From Pyrus communis (lineage: Eukaryota; Streptophyta; Magnoliopsida; Rosales; Rosaceae): a stretch of 64,000 nucleotides of DNA. How positions within the stretch are numbered: the stretch's first letter is position 1; every line of letters starts with the position of its first letter. The DNA is taken from the NCBI RefSeq assembly GCF_963583255.1, contig NC_084804.1, positions 20,404,061-20,468,060 of the forward strand, written 5' to 3'. Of this stretch, positions 22,071-32,307 are shown in pieces. The translations under genes were made by a program, and so were the position numbers. The notes under the pieces were generated by a model that did no database searches, had not been told where the DNA came from, and saw nothing but the letters and a program-made list of their open reading frames with translations.

Positions 22071-22858
22071 CTAAAGATTCTTCACCCAGCCATGGAGGAA
22101 ACAACAACGGTCCATTATTAAGCACCTCAAAATTTTCATATGGAATTCTGTGTAAGAATCCACCTAAAGATTCGTTGCCAAGCCATGGAGGAAACAACAA
22201 TGGTCCGTCATTAAGCACCTCCAAAATTTTATATGGAATTCTGCCCAAGAATCCACCTAAAGACTCATCGCCAAGCCATGGAGGGAATAACAATGATCCG
22301 TCATTAAGCACCTCCAAAATTTCATATGGAATTCTGCCTAAGAATCCTCCTAAAGATTCATCGCGAAGCCATGGAGGAAACAACGACGGTCCATTGTTAA
22401 CCCCCTCAAATTTTCATATGGAATTAAGCCCAAGATCAATCCACCTAAAAATTCAGTATCAAGCCATGGAGAGGAAACAACAATGGTCCATCGTTAAGCA
22501 CATCCAAATTTTCATTTGGCAATTTGCCTAAGAGTCCACCTAAAGTTTCATCGCCAAGTCATGAAGGAAACAACAATGGTGCATCCTTAAGCACATTTAG
22601 ATTTTCATTTCGTAATAAGCCTGATAATTTACTTGTTGCTTTGGTGCCAAGCCATGGAGGAAACAAAACCCCGCTATTAAGCACCCCCAAGTTTTAAATT
22701 TTAATCTTTAGGTGGTGAATATTACGACCATCTTTAGATATTGTCATGTGTTATGTTAACAATGACTAATAACTTTTAATTAATATAATAATATATTATA
22801 GTAAATATTTATATCTATGTGGCTGTCCATATTCATAACCAATTGTTACTTATTCCTT

Positions 22859-23163
22859 ATCGTTTTTTCTTTTTGAAAAAAATGATATTATCTACTTTGG
22901 AGGGGGGAAGCTAAAGCCTCATAATGGGTTAACAATAATGTTGTTCAAATTCACCAATATCATTAAAAGGGTGGGGGAAGCTAAAGCCTCATAATGGGTT
23001 ACCAATAATGTTGTTCAAATTCACCAATATCATTAAGAGGGTGGGGGGAGCTAAAGCCTCATAATGGACTAGCAATAACATTGTTCAAATTCACTTTTAG
23101 AGAAAATCGAACCTAAGACCTTACACTTACAAGTAACAAGGAATACCACTAGACCATAATTCA
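22859..23163 (-). mobile_element. tRNA-derived SINE with triplicated body
   Basis: Minus strand. The head shows A box TGGTCTAGTGG (complement of 23147-23157) and B box GGTTCGATTT (23103-23112). The tail is a poly-A (poly-T at 22863). A near-perfect TSD of 18 bp, AATTGTTACTTATTCCTT (22841-22858) against AATTGTTACTTAATCCTT (23164-23181), fixes both ends. The central body is present three times in tandem. SINEs are Pol III transcripts mobilised by LINE enzymes. Confidence 0.85.
22908..23117. repeat. Three-unit tandem repeat inside the SINE, 70-bp period
   Basis: GAAGCTAAAGCCTCATAATG recurs at 22908, 22978 and (one base changed) 23048. The first two are almost identical; the third, nearest the SINE head, is more diverged. 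Other SINE copies in the window have this body once. Confidence 0.92.
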
Positions 23164-23997
23164 AATTGTTACTTAATCCTTTTGATCATTGATATAGATT
23201 AGAGACAATTGGGCTTCTCCTCTAAGTTACCCTTTCCTATATAATGGGGTCTAAAGATAATGAAATGACATACTTTGATTTCTCTTCCCAATTTCTCTTA
23301 TTTCTTTCTTTATATTTTATTCCCATCACATTATCAACATGATAACGCTCTTAATTTTAATTTTTAAATAAAGAGATAAGAGAACGGCATGGATAGCACA
23401 CGAACATAATTATACATGTTTTGGGAATCATAATCTTCTCTCATTTGAAGTCAATGATTACATTAGACTCTTATGTTTTACTTTTATTTTTTATTTTTAA
23501 AGATCTTGTATATTTTAGTACCGTCCATGTTTTTTTTTTTTTTTTTTTTTAATATATAATAACACATGATCTATTGCTTGCAGATGGCTCATTGCAATCA
23601 ACTATGTGATTCGAAATATGAAGCAAGACTGATTGTAATGGACAACCGAACTTGTGAAGCTTCTACCCTTCCACCCATTAAGCTGTTGTCCCGAATTTGA
23701 AGAGAAAATGAAGGGGTTGTGAAAATAAAATCATTATGAATCCCCATTTTAATGGATTATTTATATATTGTATATCGTTGATTTCAACAATAATTTTATA
23801 TGTGATTCATAAAATTGTAGACATCACAGTTACATGTCTCTAATTTGATGTAATTAGATATTTGTTTTATGTTTGGTTACTGCAATCTAATTCTATCGTA
23901 ATGTTTTTGTGTCATTCATTTGATCATTATTGTGGATATCACATAAGACTAATTATTTATCCTTTATTTCCACAATATTTTATCATTTGTTACATAA
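23164..23997. other. No gene recognised
   Basis: AT-rich non-coding sequence with a poly-T run (about 23529-23551). GCTTGCAGATGGCTCATTGC near 23576 looks like a splice acceptor but leads to no ORF. Confidence 0.45.
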
Positions 23998-24336
23998 TAA
24001 TTAGCAATCTCTCACGCAACCCGATAACATAACATGAAAATAACGGGTTTTAGATTAACATGATAATTAATCGAGTCATTACAGGGTCATCCGTTAAGAA
24101 CCCGTTAATAAAAGATCCTTAACGGGTTTATACGCAAGTAACTCGTGAGTAACCCATTTCAACCCGTTAAGAAAAAAAAATTATTTTGATGATTATAAAG
24201 TTAACCTTTTAAAATAATTTACTATAAAATACAATAGTCATAGTGTATATATAGTAAATTAAATATGTATTATTGTATATTATTTAATATAAGTTAAAAA
24301 AAAACATATAGAGTTTTATTTATTTATTTATTTTTA

Positions 24337-25394
24337 CAGTAAATTATATAAAACTATCTCAACTACAGGTCGAATCAAAATCTCATACTCTAATTTATAA
24401 ATTTATTGCAATGTCAGGGCTCCGTTAATTAATCTGTTAAATTCACTGTTAAATGATGACGTGACAAATGTAAGATCATATTTTTTGACGTCGACATGTA
24501 GAGAAAAAAAATAAAACTATAAAATAAATCAATTAAAAAATTATTTTAAAGAGAAGTGGGCCCACCCCTACACCTCACCCAACTTCCCTCTCGTGAGTTC
24601 TCCCCTTCCTCCCTTTCAAGTTGCAACAGCAGCGGCATGCTCCGTTCTTCCCCAAAACCCCAGCACCATCCCTTCCCAAATCCTTCAACGCTGCTGCCCC
24701 ACCTATAGCCCCACCATCCCAGCCCAGACCTGATCTAATCCCTCTCAACACAACACAGATCCGATCCAGATTTCTGACAAAATCTTAACTAGGTTCTGGT
24801 AACAACCCCATTTTCCCATTTGGACTGTCGGAAAATCCCACAATTCCCACAAAAACATAGAATTGGCCACCTTTAACCAGAGCAAATCCACCAGAAAACC
24901 CAAGAACTTTTGCGACATAAATCTGAAGTTTAAACCTGTCAACTTCGAATTTGATGAAACAAGTTAGAGATTTGGACTGGATATGAAGAGAAGATTCTAG
25001 GATAGCAGTTATGGGGTTGTTGGTGGTTGAATGAAGCGGCACTGTCGTTGCCGAAGGGTTGTGCCTTGGCTGTTGTTGCAGCTCGAAAAGGAGGAAGGGA
25101 GAGAATACGGAAGGGGAAGAATGGTGAGGTATTGGGGTGGGCCCCATTCCTCTTTTGTTATTTTTAATTGATTTATTTTATTTATTTATTTTATCTACGT
25201 GGTTTGTCACTTCAGAAAAATATGAACCGTGCATTTGTCACTTCCTCATCTAATGTCTAATTTTACGAATGAATTAATGGAGGTCTAATATTGCAACGAA
25301 TTTGTAAGTTGAAGTATGACATTGCAATGTTTAAAACATGAGGTATGAAATTGTGATGTGTCTCATAGTTGATATAATTTTGTGTAATTTACCC
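24337..25394. mobile_element. Mutator-like element (MULE) with ~310-bp TIRs
   Basis: 1058 bp, flanked by a 9-bp TSD TTATTTTTA (24328-24336, 25395-25403), as Mutator-like elements make. Long inverted repeats run from 24337 to about 24645 and about 25070 to 25394. Matching landmarks are GTAAATTATATAAAACTATC at the left and its imperfect complement at the right, then GTGGGCCCACCCCTACACCTC against GGTATTGGGGTGGGCCCCAT. The GC-rich middle holds a 120-codon minus ORF (24785-25147), partly inside the TIR, with no recognised domain, perhaps a captured gene piece (Pack-MULE). No transposase. Confidence 0.88.
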
Positions 25395-25597
25395 TTATTT
25401 TTATTATAATGGCTGGGATAAATTTTACTTGACCTGTTGTCTAAAATTCAAATCAAGTAGTATAGTATTAGTATAGCTAAGAGCACAGACTTTCAATTTT
25501 AAAGTCAACAACCTAACAAAGATTTTTACTCTCTCATACAGTCATACTCATAAATATTTTATCCTCCTAAAAGTGAGATTAAAACATTCTAAAACAC

Positions 25598-25768
25598 TTT
25601 TTTTTTTTTGAACAATTGATATTATTTACACTAAGGGGAGAGGGTTGGGCTTAGCCTCACAATGAGCTAGCAATAATGTAGTTCAAAATCGCTTCGGTGA
25701 GAATTGAACCTAAGACCTCTCACTTACAAATGAATAGAAATACCACTAAATTGTAGTACTAAGTGGCA
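25598..25768 (-). mobile_element. tRNA-derived SINE, simple copy
   Basis: A poly-T start (A-tail on the minus strand), body ACACTAAGGGGAGAGGG...AGCCTCACAATGAGCTAGC, B box GGTTCAATTCT (complement of 25700-25710) and a degenerate A box near 25743-25755. A 14-bp TSD, ACATTCTAAAACAC (25584-25597) against ACATTATAAAACAC (25769-25782), proves the boundaries. Confidence 0.87.
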
Positions 25769-25840
25769 ACATTATAAAACACATTAAAAAAAAATAAAAA
25801 TATCAAAGTAATTTAAAAATACCAAACACATTAAAAAAAA

Positions 25841-25959
25841 GGAAGTGTTATTGACACTCAAAAATCTCGTTCAACGCTCCTCACAAGTGTATTTTTCTTT
25901 CCTAATATAGAAAGTTTGGAGTATAGAATGAGATTTTTGGAGTGCTAATAACAATTCCC
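25841..25959. mobile_element. MITE family A, copy 3
   Basis: 119 bp. GGAAGTGTTATTGACACTCA at the left pairs with GGAGTGCTAATAACAATTCCC at the right. Inserted in the hAT copy, which continues CTAAAAAAATTATAATAATT after it. Confidence 0.8.
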
Positions 25960-26130
25960 TAAAAAAATTATAATAATTAATTTACAAGTGAAAAAACATG
26001 CAAACTATTATGATTGCATCTTTTATGTTTTGAGATGGGTACATTCTACTTTGAATTTTTAAAACCCTACAAACCCTCGTGAATAGCATTTTTAAGGGAG
26101 TTCAAAATAAATAAATAAAATAATTATAAT

Positions 26131-26829
26131 TGTGGGACCATGATTTCTGGGCCCATGATTGGTGGCAAAAAGGATGGAAATACTTGAAGCCCATAGAGCG
26201 TAGTCTGACAAGCTAGGCTTAGGCATTTTAAAGATATTACTTGTCTCCCAAGTCATGAAACCCTAATTAAAGTCAGATTAGGATATCTTAGAGATTAGGC
26301 AATATAATCAAGATCCATCCCGAATCTGCCATGTGTTGCCTTTAAACTCTCCTAACCATATACTTCAGACAAGTTTTTGGGTTCAAAATCTCTTCCCAAC
26401 CTTTGAAATACATTCCTGCTAGTCATCTTTTTAGGCCTACTTGGCCCAAAAGCTTGGGTGAGTGCCTTGTAGGCATCCTTCATCACCTCATCTTTCTTTT
26501 TCTCTCATTCTTTTACCAATTCTTAATCAATCATGGCTCTAAGGGCTGGTATTTCAAGCTCACATTCACACTGACATCAACTGCATAATACAACTCCCTT
26601 GATTATTGCGGCTTAGGTCTCTTGGGTAACCTCATAATGCCCTCATCTTTTCTTACTTCCTTTTTTTTTTCTCACTTCATATATCCAGAGTTAATTTCCC
26701 CATCTTTGATCAGTTGAGATTCATCATGTTGATTGGTGTTTCTGGGAAAGGATATGTATCAATCATTATAGCAGCCTGTGGTTTTTTCAACAATAGTATT
26801 CCCTTGACAATCATATCTGGGATCCAATC
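26131..26829. other. No gene recognised
   Basis: No ORF with support; the 61-codon ORF at 26403-26588 lacks motifs. It might hold eroded Gypsy-3 sequence, but nothing matches the other elements well enough. Confidence 0.45.
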
Positions 26830-28660
26830 CTTGAACTAAACGCAATTGGTAATAAAGTAGTTGGAAGTGTAGTGGATCTTGCAACATTTCTTCCCTCTAA
26901 GCTCTTTGGACTTAGGCATCTTTTTAGTGTTGTCGGGCAAGATTACTCTAGCCCTTACCAGCTTTACATAGATCTTTGTTGCCTTTGTGAGGTCAAAAGT
27001 GTATAACTTGTACTTTGGAGGCTTCATTGGTACAAACCAACCATCGTTCATCACTATCTTTTGGTCCTTGACAGGTTACACTAAACCTTTCACAGTCAAG
27101 GGTTTGAAATGAGGTATCATCTCTACAGCACTCACATTCATTGCTCCCTTTAGGCTCTACCCCCTCGAACTCCAACTGATGTATTGGAACTTTATTTTTG
27201 TAAAAAAAGGTAGCTTCGAAAAATGCTTCATTTGTTGCTCTTTGGCTAACAATCTTTCATATTTGGTAGCTATAATCACTAATTCATGCAACTCATTGAA
27301 TTGTATAGCATAAAACTTTTTCCGCAAGGGCAACCTTAAAGCTTTTAGGACAATAGCTATGAGTTGTGCATGGTTGATAGGGAACTGATACCTCATCCTG
27401 GTTTTCCTAAACCTCGTTACGAAGTCTTTAGTGGATTCATGCTCAAATTACTTCACCTCTATCAAGTTATTTATTGTCACTTCAAGCTCTGCCTGTAGAA
27501 TTGTTCCTAGCAAGAAGTTTCCATTTGCCCTTAATTGGCAATGAAGGTAAGGGGTAACAGAGAATACCATTGAGAAGTTAGCCCAATCAAAGAATTTCCA
27601 AACAACGTCAACTTGTAGTTGGGATTATCTTCAAATGCCACACAGTGATTTGAGAATTTTTTGAAGATATGATCTCTCGAAGACACACTACTATCTTCTC
27701 CACTGACGGTGGGAAAAGATGGCATGTTGAAGTTGATCAGAAAATGGTTGTGCTCATCGATATAAGCAAGGTAAGGTTTTGGTATGTTACCTTGAACATT
27801 GGTTGTGCCTAGGGCTGAGCATTCTGCAATATCAGCCTCCTGAAGTCAACTATCTCGTTCTTGAGTTGTTGGTTTGCCAAATTATTTGGCAAAACTAGGG
27901 TACCCTTTTCCTTAGGTTGTTCTTAAAGTAGGTGGGCATTTCTGGTGCTGCTTTAGGCTATCTCCAGCTGAGTCATGCCCCTCTTTTATTGACCATGAAG
28001 GTGGCCTATAAAGGAGTAGCTCAATAACTATGGCTGGTATGCATTCCTCACTCATCCCTGCATTGGAGCTAAACGCCACATCCGTCCTTAATTGCCCGAT
28101 GACAATTCCTCCTAAGGTTGTACCTAGAAATATTACAGGCATGCCTGCCTTAGTAAGCCCCTTCTTTAGGCTTGGGATAACCACTATTTCTTGCTTTGTT
28201 TTTCCCTTTTTCTTTTGCTCCTTGGACAACGGAATGAAAATTGGTGTTGTACCTTCTTTCTCAAGGTCCCCTTATGGACCCCTTTTAGCCAGTGCACTGT
28301 CTTTTGTGGGAGGAGATAAAAAGGTCTACGTCCAACTTCCTTCGGAACTTTCATGTGAAAGAGCACAATCTACTAACATCTCCTCTTGTTTCCAACGACA
28401 TTTTATCCATGCTTCTCAACACCTGGATCATAGTAGAATACAACTCTTCATTTTTAACGATGTCAACCGATGTCTCATAATGAATAAGAGTTTTGGTCAC
28501 CACTAGACTCTCTCGGATGTTAGGATCTCCTAGCTGGTCTGTTATTCTAACCCACTAGTGTAAGTGAGATCTGGCTGCCCTGAACCACCCTTTAGAGTCT
28601 TTGTTCCTCTTTTTGTGCCTTGGTATGTAACATAATAAGTCTCACTGGTTGTGCCAAAAT
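26830..28660 (-). pseudogene. Gypsy-3 gag remnant
   Basis: Minus-strand fragments: LTLFGNSLIGLTSQWYSLLP (27531-27725) is the capsid core W-Y-x-L-P; YQFPINHAQLIAIVLKALRL and FNELHELVIIATKYERLL (27157-27396) match the following helices; KYKLYTFDLTKATKIYVKLV and KKCCKIHYTSNYFITNCV (26836-27054) match the zinc-knuckle-like C/H region. Gypsy-1 gag has the same order, with YTFDITKADAIFDQLLVAKI and KTYCKYHNSNKHVTNNCV. Many stops and shifts. No protease or RT follows on the left, so the rest has been deleted. Confidence 0.7.
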
Positions 28661-29590
28661 TATGTTTGGGTTGGAATGCGTTTCACACAACTCCTCTGCG
28701 AGCATGGTGAATTCCTGGATTTGTTGAAAGATGCCTCTATGGAGCCCTTGTTAGGCTCTCAAGTTTTCTAACAAGTTAAGAAAAATGTTGAGTGTACCAC
28801 TGTTGGCTGAAACCAGCCGATTAAAAGTCATTTGGGCATGGATAAATCAGTTACTTACGCCCCAAGTTTTGCCCGACTTCTTCGATCAAGGGATTGTTTA
28901 TGGAGGGGTTAAGTCCATTAAAAGTTCTTTTCTTTGCCTAGGGATCAAGGACTTTTGGTTAGTGTCATATGCCATTCTAACATGTATTAGGAACAAAAGA
29001 AATGATCGATTTGTTAAAGTTATTAAGAAGAAGTAAAGTACCGTAAATGTAAAAGACGTTAGGTAATAACTTGGAAATTGAAATATTGGTAAGTAAATAC
29101 TAAATAACTTGTAATGAAAGTGCAAGGTATTTAAAGGCCGAAATTAATACAACAAAGAATAAATATTAAAGGTTCAGGCATATTTTAACCTCTTTTAGCA
29201 CTGCTAGTTGCTTATCGGGCACACCTTCTCTAGTTTACAACATAAAATCCTTAAAAATAACAACAATGAAAATCGATACTACAAAAGGAATGCAACATAG
29301 CTAAAACTAAAAACAGGAAGACAACTGGCCTGCAAAAAGAAGGTAAAGAAAGTGGCAGAGCTTTTGGGAGTCGTTTCTGAGAGTTGATTTGGGTGTCGCT
29401 TTCATCTGGTTCTACTGGCACTTTTATAGAGCTTACTTGTCAGTGAATTAAGCTTGTAACTCTTGGGGCCATATCTTCTCTTGCCAAGTGGTTGATGTGA
29501 CTACTAGCAGAGGGTGAATTCACACTTGATCCCCTTGAAATTACGAGTTTTTTTCACCTGAAAATTGCTTTATCTTCTAAACATCCCTCT
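28661..29590 (-). repeat. Gypsy-3 5' LTR remnant
   Basis: TTTTGGCACAACCAGTGAGAC on the minus strand near 28634-28656 resembles the Gypsy-1 primer-binding site TTTTGGCACGCCCAGTGG, so sequence to its right should be the 5' LTR. No partner LTR is found, and the outer boundary is only a guess. ORFs inside (28785-29036, 28898-29125) are incidental. Confidence 0.4.
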
Positions 29591-29713
29591 GTAACACCCC
29601 CTAGTCTAATTATTATTGTAGGTTTGCCACCCATAGCTGCCACATCATATTAATATTTATATCTTGGGCCGAGCTACTACCACACTTCTTGAAATTAAGA
29701 CTCCATAAGCTTC

Positions 29714-29995
29714 ATGAGTTTCTACGCAGGTTTTGGCCGCGATGCAAGTCCAATGTTCAATTTGGGTCCAAACAGACTCCTCCTCCATCCACCACGTTCA
29801 TCCACAGAGTTTGATAGTGTGAAACTTTGCTTCTTAACCTTCCACAACTGCCGATCTTATGCCACCTCTGAAACACTTAACAAAGACAAAGAAAAGCGCG
29901 ACCAAAAATGGTTCACTTTACCTCTGTTCACTGCCACCGGAAAGGGCGCCGTTTTGGGTGAAAAGCTCTATGGCAATCGTTCCAACAGGTGGTAG
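29714..29995 (+). CDS. Unrecognised 93-codon ORF
   Basis: The ORF reads MSFYAGFGRDASPMFNLG at the start and FTLPLFTATGKGAVLGEKLY near the end. It has a mixed amino-acid composition, unlike the low-complexity ORFs around it, and a higher GC content than the flanks. No signal peptide, membrane segment or family motif is recognised. An overlapping ORF in another frame (29859-30098) cannot also be real. It may be a captured exon or part of an old retroelement. No TATA box or splice sites can be assigned. Confidence 0.25.
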   Translation: MSFYAGFGRDASPMFNLGPNRLLLHPPRSSTEFDSVKLCFLTFHNCRSYATSETLNKDKEKRDQKWFTLPLFTATGKGAVLGEKLYGNRSNRW

Positions 29996-31224
29996 AGGTA
30001 CAATCACGAATACTGTCTCTACCACCATTGTAACCACCACCCCCACAATGGGTAAACGGGTTATTCGCCAGACTCACACCCATATTGAATTTTTTTGAAT
30101 TTTTGAAATTTGATTGCAAATGGGAAGTGGGTTATTGAAGTTGATTGCAAAGTTGTTGCTTGATTGCTATTAAGTGAGAGTAATGGGCATAAAGGCTGCC
30201 CAAAGAGTTACAATTGTTTTAGCATTTCCTCTCACTTATTGTCATCACTAAATGGCTGTTAGTGGGGTGAGTTATGGAGAAAAAACTGTGGCAGCAGAAA
30301 AGAAGAAGAGGGCTACAGGTTGCAACAGCAAAGAAAAAAAAAAGGTGGAAAAAAGATAGAAAAAAAGGAAGGAAAGCAAGGAAAAAAGGCAAGGCTGCTG
30401 CGTTGGGGAAGGAAGGAAAGGAAGGAGGAAATCTTGGCATTCTCTTCTTTCGGTTTTATCTTCTCAAACTCATGTCTTTCTTTTGGTTTAATTTGAGAAT
30501 TATGTGTAACTAATTTTTAGTAGTTAGGGTCTGTTTTGAAGCCCCGAATATGATTGAAAGTTTGTTATGACATTTCATTTGAATTACTTTTATGAATGGA
30601 TGAAAATTGGTTCACTACTTGTCTCATTGATGAATTTTTTATGTGTTTTCTACGGATGCATACTTAGTAAGCATATCTAAGATTCTAATGCTATGAATAT
30701 GTGTGTGCCTGCCCTTGTTGAATGAGGACCTACATATGTTCTAGAGTAGTGCTTGTTAATTGTGATTAACATGTGAATCAATTTCTAGGATAAGTAAGAC
30801 AACGCTAGTACTTACGATGCCTTGTGATGACTCAAACTCTTTTCATTCTTAATGATTTCTACTTGTTAAATCTATGAACACGCCATTCTAGATTGCATGT
30901 TAGGGACTAAGTTAAGTTGAAAAAGCCATTCTCTTAACATACTACATAAGAAAGAGTAATAGGTTGAGTTCTAACATTGAGCCAACTTGAGCATCTTCAT
31001 TTGAAAATGAAAGGAATTTGAATGAAACATAACATGTTTGCATGATTATTTGGTGGTGGATAGCAATTCCCCTAACTCGTTTTTCTTAATTTGTGAACTA
31101 CTTAAAAATCTGTCTCTGTCTTGTTTTTGTTCGATTTATTTTAAATATCAAATCAACTCCAAAAATCCCAAAAATTCGTGTGAGTGTAGCTCTGTGTGTC
31201 TAGTCAAGGTTAGCAGCAAAAGAC
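29996..31224. other. No gene recognised; LTR-like non-coding text
   Basis: Purine-rich at 30270-30430 (a lysine/arginine-rich ORF of no credibility). Then AT-rich sequence whose style (AACGCTAGTACTTACGATGCC, ACTCAAACTC) recalls the downstream half of the giant LTR-like elements, without a clear alignment. It may be an old LTR fragment. Confidence 0.4.
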
Positions 31225-31660
31225 AATAAAACTCTAAGGGTATTCATTTTTGCAACCGGAGCAAACATTTCGTGATAATTAACTCTAAAGGTCTACGTAA
31301 ACCCTTTTGCCACTAGCCTTGCCTTGTACCTATCAATTGTTCCATCTACCTTATGTTTGATGGTGAACACACAATTGCATCTCACTGATTTCTTTCCTTT
31401 AGGAAGTGCAACCACACTCCAAGTATTATTCTTTTGTAATGCTTCCATTTCAACTTGCATTGCCTCTGTTCATTTCGAATCTTCTAAAGCTTCTTCCACT
31501 GTGGTGGGTATTTTTATAGTTTCCATATGTTAAACCAATGCATAGTATTTTGGTGAGAGTTGCTGAGTAGAGACGTAGTTTGCAATGGAGTATCGCATAT
31601 TTCCTTCTAGAGAGTATCTGTTTGGTGGCTTTCCTCAATTTTTTCGATAAGGCAACACAT
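31225..31660 (-). pseudogene. Copia-3 reverse transcriptase, N-terminal piece
   Basis: Decayed minus-strand text reads, across frames, IPTTVEEALEDSKWTEAMQ, ALQKNNTWSVVALPKGKKSV, FTIKHKVDGTIDRYKARLVA and YHEMFAPVAKMNTLRVLLSL, the start of a Copia RT. The RT ends abruptly at about 31225, before the catalytic YVDD. The element is thus truncated within RT. Confidence 0.7.
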
Positions 31661-32300
31661 AAGATGGTTTATTAATATTTGAGTGAGCACTTACCTTAGA
31701 GATATTTGTTTGGTCATGGATATGTACTTGAGGAAAATGAGGAGAGTTGTCGTGTTTTGCTTCTCTGGAGCTATTGCATTGTTTAAACAATTTTGTAAGC
31801 CCACTCGGGCCTTCATAAAAAAAATACTGAGCTAGGCCCACTCAGGCCAGCATTATTGACAACTGAATTTAGCCCACTTGGTTGGTACCATATTCCTGAT
31901 TATTAGGCCCTCTTGGGCTGGCTGTAGAGGAATGATTAAATGGGCTGTTAACACATGCAAGTTCTGGAGTAGCACACGACCCAATTGCAGGTTCTGACGC
32001 ACACGGTCCAATTGCTGCACACAGTCCAATTATAGGTTCTGGAGCAGCAATTGCAGGTTCGGGTTCAGTTTCTTCAGTTTCTGTGTGCCCAATTGCAGGT
32101 TGGGTTGCTGTGTTATTTGGGGTCGCACGGTAATGGTCTGCAGGTTGTGCATCAAATAAGTCGAAACCCACCATAATCGTCAATTAAGGTTGTCTCCCCC
32201 TGAGGAGTATGGCTGGGAGGAAAAAATAGCTTGTCTTCTGAGAATGTAACATCCATGGTAACGTACGTATACCAAGTGGATGGATGATAACATCTATAAC
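31661..32300 (-). pseudogene. Copia-3 integrase-RT linker
   Basis: A minus-strand segment encoding a low-complexity linker with repeated EPAIGSCA- and APEPIIG-like units (31869-32183), as found between integrase and RT in Copia polyproteins. Degenerate; no function beyond a spacer is known. Confidence 0.5.
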
Positions 32301-32307
32301 CCTTTTG

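Larger units (their letters stand above)
18525..22697 (+). pseudogene. Secreted tandem-repeat peptide precursor, split by CACTA
   Basis: The first 39 codons (18525-18641) encode a signal peptide with a Leu/Phe-rich core and ...LLEIEARPLSTSEFSY, then a TGA. The frame resumes exactly beyond the CACTA element: with one TSD copy removed, codons join as KNL-PKDSSPSHGGNN. From 22071 the 93-bp (31-codon) unit recurs at 22073, 22166, 22259 and 22352, then in decayed form near 22447 and 22542, ending STPKF and TAA at 22695-22697. The unit consensus contains STSKFSYGILPKNPP and KDSSPSHGGNNNGPSL. About seven units. A one-base loss near 22409 shifts the frame of the later units. The signal peptide resembles that of the SGPS gene at 6223. 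The precursor layout (signal peptide plus many short repeats rich in Pro, Ser and Gly) is like multi-peptide hormone precursors, but I do not recognise the repeat as a named family. Dead in this haplotype. Confidence 0.75.
23998..26130. mobile_element. Second hAT copy, eroded, without the 346-bp array
   Basis: 24004-24336 aligns with 7245-7590 (AAAATAACGGGTTTTAGATTAACA, CGGGTCATCC, AACCCGTTAATAA). Text after 25395 and around 25769-26100 (AAAATACCAAACACATTAAA, TTTTTAAAACCCTACAAACC) aligns with 7600-7690 and 10230-10340. So it is the same family with the tandem array absent. It carries three later insertions: MULE, SINE and MITE-A. Terminal TIRs are lost or unrecognisable. Confidence 0.75.

Noticed and set aside
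21814..22383. 189-codon minus-strand ORF with FPPWLG repeats
   Set aside because: Antisense shadow of the 93-bp coding repeat, extending into CACTA terminal sequence.
22043..22531. 162-codon plus-strand ORF as an intact gene starting inside the CACTA
   Set aside because: Its first codons come from the CACTA end. It is the downstream half of the split peptide gene and ends by frameshift.
22908..23117. CRISPR-like repeat array
   Set aside because: Plant nuclear DNA; direct 70-bp repeats without spacers, part of a SINE.
25700..25755. tRNA gene (A and B boxes)
   Set aside because: Only the promoter boxes are tRNA-like; no cloverleaf, and a poly-A tail plus TSD show a SINE.
30274..30513. Lys/Arg-rich 79-codon ORF
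   Set aside because: Purine-rich low-complexity DNA; opposite strand is equally open.
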